A stretch of 16,280 bases of DNA from Ettlia oleoabundans. Taxonomy: Eukaryota; Chlorophyta; Chlorophyceae; Chlamydomonadales. The position numbers and the translations under genes are program-made. The stretch is from contig JAAMXP010000302.1 of NCBI GenBank assembly GCA_019693395.1, positions 1 to 16,280 of the forward strand, read 5' to 3'. A model generated the notes under the pieces. It was not told the origin of the DNA. It made no database searches and worked only from the letters and a program-made list of their open reading frames with translations. Positions 13,901 through 16,280 of the stretch are shown in pieces. Numbering within the stretch: the first letter of the stretch is position 1; each line of letters starts with the position of its first letter.

Positions 13901-14226
13901 ACAGCTGAAAGCCTTCCTGCAGAGCAAGGGTGGGTGGTATGTGATGGTGCCAGTTGCCACTCCTTGTTCTCTCTATGCAGCACTCCGTCGTTGACTGGCT
14001 GACATGCTGTGTGCTGCCTTGTCGCGTGTCCGCTCATACAAGCTGGCAGCACGCTGCAACGCCACCGTAAGTGAAGGGCAGCGCATTTATGCTATCGCCT
14101 TAACACAACGTCTGCTCATCTGTTATCTCAACCCTCCCAGCGTGCCAACCCTTTGCTGCAGGTGTCAACACTACGGGCATGCTAGAGAAGAAAGAAATGG
14201 TTGACGCGGCACTGGCTTTGCTGTAG
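10958..14226 (+). CDS. Acyl-protein thioesterase / lysophospholipase-like alpha/beta hydrolase
   Basis: Eight exons: 10958-11258, 11535-11640, 12199-12251, 12440-12654, 13021-13154, 13539-13604, 13847-13929 and 14162-14226, giving about 340 residues. The core matches the APT1/APT2 family: SVILLHGLGDTGDG, GWAPVGPQL, FIYPTAPTRPITVNMGMRMP, GWFDI, the nucleophile elbow GGFSQGG, ALSTWL, catalytic Asp in HGSADNLIPP, and catalytic His in GMGHSSC. The triad Ser-Asp-His is complete. The family hydrolyses palmitoyl thioesters on proteins and some lysophospholipids. The domain is about 230 residues; here some 70 extra residues precede it and include a hydrophobic stretch (IVCAVLGCLFLAGY), possibly a signal anchor or organelle-targeting sequence. 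The start at 10958 was chosen because it begins this segment. The ATG at 11165 (271 residues) would give a cytosolic form and in-frame ATGs at 10838 and 10898 would give longer ones. The C-terminal tail after LPDLPLSKEEV is also longer than in animal APT1. Confidence 0.9.
11618..12160. repeat. Degenerate tandem duplication covering the exon 2 end and intron 2 of the thioesterase
   Basis: The exon 2 end AACATGGGCATGA (11618) recurs at 11848, followed by a similar run up to GGGTGGGCGCACCTG. Later blocks also pair: GCTGGGTGCCACA (11810) with GCTGGCTGCCACA (12092), and TTTATCCCAACAT (11840) with another copy near 12147. Two units of about 230 and 300 bp are inferred. GT/GGTG/GATG microsatellite runs lie at about 11986-12040. 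Confidence 0.7.
13359..13426. repeat. Three-copy ~22-bp minisatellite in thioesterase intron 5
   Basis: TGCGTGGGTT followed by GTACTGCTTG or GCACTGCT starts at 13361, 13384 and 13406, a period of 22-23 bp. It lies wholly within intron 13155-13538. Confidence 0.75.
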
Positions 14227-15043
14227 CGCTGCCTCCGTCCTGCCCCTGACGGATGCGTGACATTGTGGCGTAAGGCCATAGAACAGACTTGCTTTGGAGG
14301 CGGCAGTTGGGTCCACTCCAGCCCACTTGGCCTAAAAATGTCAAGCTATCAAGCACTTCATTCTTCACCACTTTTGTGCAACCAGTACGTTGTTTGCCGG
14401 TAAAACTTCATTGATCTGGTTAAAGGCTGCTGCACGCTGCCAGCCAAATCGGATGGCGGTACAGTCTCGTGAACCTGCACAAGGGCGCCTCTCCAAGGAT
14501 ATTGTTTTCTATCTGGGAGTAACACTCATTGCATTTCTGTGTGCTTTGGCTGAAGAATCATGCAAAGCTTGAGGCCGCACCATGATCTCCAAGGCCCACT
14601 CCGCTGCCAACGTGCTGCAGCTATGCCTGTGCGTTGCTGGCAGGCTCTAAACACACATCGCATTTGGGCTTGCTTGTCCTATTCACAATGTACTTCTTCT
14701 TGAATTTCTCCCGCTTGCAAGCAAGCATAGAGTTAAGAGCATCCGTCTGAAGGCGCCCTGCTTGTGCCGCCGCCTGCGCGGCCGCCACCATTAAGCGCCC
14801 GTGCCGCCAGGTAGATGAGATTCCCATGCAGCGCGAGCCTCTCACAGATGAACAATTTTCTTTGCCAGCTGTTCAGGGTTCGGAAGGTGCTGGTCTTCAG
14901 CTCGGCGTCCCGACGAAGCGCGGCCACCAAAACCTATCGGATTGCGGGTGCAACTAGTCCCTTTCTGTGTGGCAACGTCCTGTTAAGGCGGTTATTAGCA
15001 GATCAAGGGGTTCACAACATAAGCAAACGCCGAAAGAGTCGCA
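14227..15043. other. Intergenic region between the thioesterase and pyruvate kinase
   Basis: This 817-bp stretch contains the thioesterase 3' flank and the pyruvate kinase upstream region. No TGTAA was seen within the first ~400 bp after the stop at 14226, so the poly(A) site is unassigned. The part 14621-14930 looks coding on the minus strand and is listed separately. No promoter motif could be assigned. Confidence 0.4.
14621..14930 (-). other. Coding-like stretch of unknown identity, possible gene fragment
   Basis: Two overlapping minus-strand frames read like protein. Frame 1 (14930-14733) includes RRDAELKTSTFRTLNSWQRK and LFICERLALHGNLIYLAARA, then turns into Gly/Arg-rich sequence. Frame 2 (14845-14621) includes an Ala/Gln run, then NSMLACKREKFKKKYIV and KCDVCLEPASNAQA before a TAG. 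The frames differ by one base and overlap, which would fit a frameshifted gene relic. There is no ATG for frame 1 and no intron joins them. No family was recognised; chance composition is a real alternative. Confidence 0.25.
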
Positions 15044-16157
15044 ATGCCGAGGTGGGTTGGACGTTCAGGTTCGCTGCTTGCACGGCTGCCCGGCATTGGC
15101 TTCATACAAGGGCCGCATAGGCAAATGGGAGGGCTGCACTGCGGCAGCGCGTGCTTGCCCGCTTTGCCACCCCTTCGCTGCCGCTGACTGCCGACCGCCC
15201 GCCGCTTGCGGCGCTTCCCGGGTCACCGTGTTTACCCGGCCTCTGTTCCAGCTGCGTTCACTGGTTGCTACCATTGAGAGCTGCAGCATGCACATCAATA
15301 TCTACAGCATCTCCCCTCCAGCCATTTCACCAGCACCCACGTGGCTATTGCACTGCCAAATGGCGCTGCCCCACTCTATCTATCCCTCTTCCCTGTGGCA
15401 ATAGGCATCACAAGGCAAAGGCCCATGTGTTCATGGATGTGGACATGGAGGAGGTCGTCAAGCCGATATCCGACGATGAAATCCGGGCGGGGGCCGGCTG
15501 CAAAGTCGTCATCACGATCGGACCCAGCGTAAGCGTCGGCGGCAGAGCAGCCAGCAGTGCCAACCTGCATGCTATGCATTACCTGCATGCTCGGCAGTAT
15601 TTGCATGCTAGCAATTCATCTGCATGCTGTGCATCACCTGAATGCTCGCCATTATCTGCAAGCTGTTCATTGTGTGCACGCTGTTCATGGTTTGCGGGGG
15701 CATATGCTCCTAGCTCTGTGCGAGGCTACAAGCTAGCCGTAAGTGTAAGGCACCAACACCTTCTTGGCCGCCTGCTTGTTCACGTGCCGCTCGCAATGGC
15801 TGAGGCAGTGTTTGCTAGGGCCACAGTCCAAGATCTCCCAGCTGGTCAGCCGCCTGCATGACTGGGCGGTAAAGACATGGCAGGCACTGCACAGTGAGCC
15901 TGCGGTGGACCTGCTTTAGTTTTCCTATCTAGCAAGCTGCAATTATGCATATTGCTCCATGCCACATTGCAAGCCCACCGCTGCCGCTTCGTTGCACGCT
16001 CTGTGCCTGCTGCAGTGCCAGGACGTGCCGACGCTGGTGCGGCTGCTGCAGGCGGGCGTGACCTGCGCCCGCATCAACCTCAGCTGGGGCACACGCGAGT
16101 ACCACGAACGCAGCATGCAGAACCTGGCTGAGGCTATGCGTCAGACCAAGAGGCTCT
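15044..16157 (+). CDS. Pyruvate kinase, N-terminal part (gene continues past window)
   Basis: Proposed exons are 15044-15051 (ATGCCGAG), 15405-15528 and 16016-16157, joining to 91 residues. The last donor is read as T|GTAGGT (an AG|GTGCGC donor at 16161 is an alternative). Exon 2 includes MDVDMEEVVKPISDDEIRAG and the pyruvate kinase opening CKVVITIGPS. Exon 3 continues VRLLQAGVTCARINLSWG, then TREYHERSMQNLAEAMRQTK. Pyruvate kinase converts phosphoenolpyruvate and ADP to pyruvate and ATP, the last step of glycolysis. Canonical enzymes read NFSHG; SWG is typical of one plant cytosolic subfamily, and the TKRL ending also fits that group. The barrel and catalytic centre are beyond the right edge. 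The 8-nt first exon is the least certain part: starting at the in-frame ATG 15433 in exon 2, with a non-coding first exon, is the alternative. Confidence 0.82.
15566..15692. repeat. Seven-copy 18-bp tandem repeat in pyruvate kinase intron 2
   Basis: TGCATGCT or a close variant begins at 15566, 15584, 15602, 15621, 15639, 15657 and 15675, so the period is 18 bp with one 19-bp step. Units 1 and 4, 2 and 5, and 3 and 6 resemble each other most, giving a three-unit higher-order period of about 55 bp. The array lies within intron 15529-16015, 37 bp after the donor. Confidence 0.8.
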
Positions 16158-16280
16158 GTAGGTGCGCCTGTGCCGCCCTTGCTTGCCTGCTGGGGCCGTG
16201 TGTGTGGGCTTGGGCGCGTGCTGAGGCGGTGGTCCTCGCCAGTCGGTCGGCTGAGACGCGCACACACATATGTGTAGAGA

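Overview
The window reads as nuclear DNA of a green alga (chlorophyte). The genes are split by many GT-AG introns of a few hundred bases, and the exons are rich in Ala/Gly/Gln low-complexity linkers. Introns carry minisatellites, and TGTAA, the usual chlorophyte poly(A) signal, follows two of the stop codons. Nothing prokaryotic is present (no Shine-Dalgarno-led operons, no IS elements, no CRISPR). The genus cannot be read from the sequence; Chlamydomonadales or Sphaeropleales is an inference.

Layout from left to right. (1) Positions 57-2163, minus strand: the first five exons of a TM9SF/EMP70 (nonaspanin) gene covering the signal peptide and lumenal domain; its membrane part lies beyond the left edge. 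(2) Positions 2164-2729: a divergent intergenic region. (3) Positions 2730-6134, plus strand: a seven-exon ethanolamine/choline kinase, about 509 residues. (4) Positions 6135-7322: its 3' flank and the leader of the next gene. (5) Positions 7323-10454, plus strand: a second complete ethanolamine/choline kinase, about 599 residues, with the same seven-exon, phase-matched structure; the two are a tandem duplication. (6) Positions 10958-14226, plus strand: an eight-exon acyl-protein thioesterase/lysophospholipase-like hydrolase (about 340 residues) with an intact Ser-Asp-His triad and a hydrophobic N-terminal extension. (7) Positions 14227-15043: intergenic, with a coding-like stretch of unknown identity on the minus strand. 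(8) Positions 15044-16157, plus strand: the start of a pyruvate kinase gene of the plant cytosolic 'SWG' type, running off the right edge.

Exon borders were placed by hand from splice consensus, reading-frame continuity and family conservation. For the two kinases the paralogues confirm each other at every junction. The kinases would catalyse the first step of the CDP-ethanolamine (or CDP-choline) branch of phospholipid synthesis, and the thioesterase would act on S-acylated proteins or lysolipids. There is no evidence that the neighbouring genes form a functional cluster.

The most interesting signals are: the tandem kinase pair with mosaic identity suggesting gene conversion; a probable GC-AG intron in the second copy; a ten-codon upstream ORF folded around an 8-bp hairpin just before the second copy; a stop-free 276-nt intron in the thioesterase; and several intron tandem repeats, one seeded next to a splice donor and one containing a decayed copy of an exon end. 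No clearly new system was found; these are gene-architecture observations.
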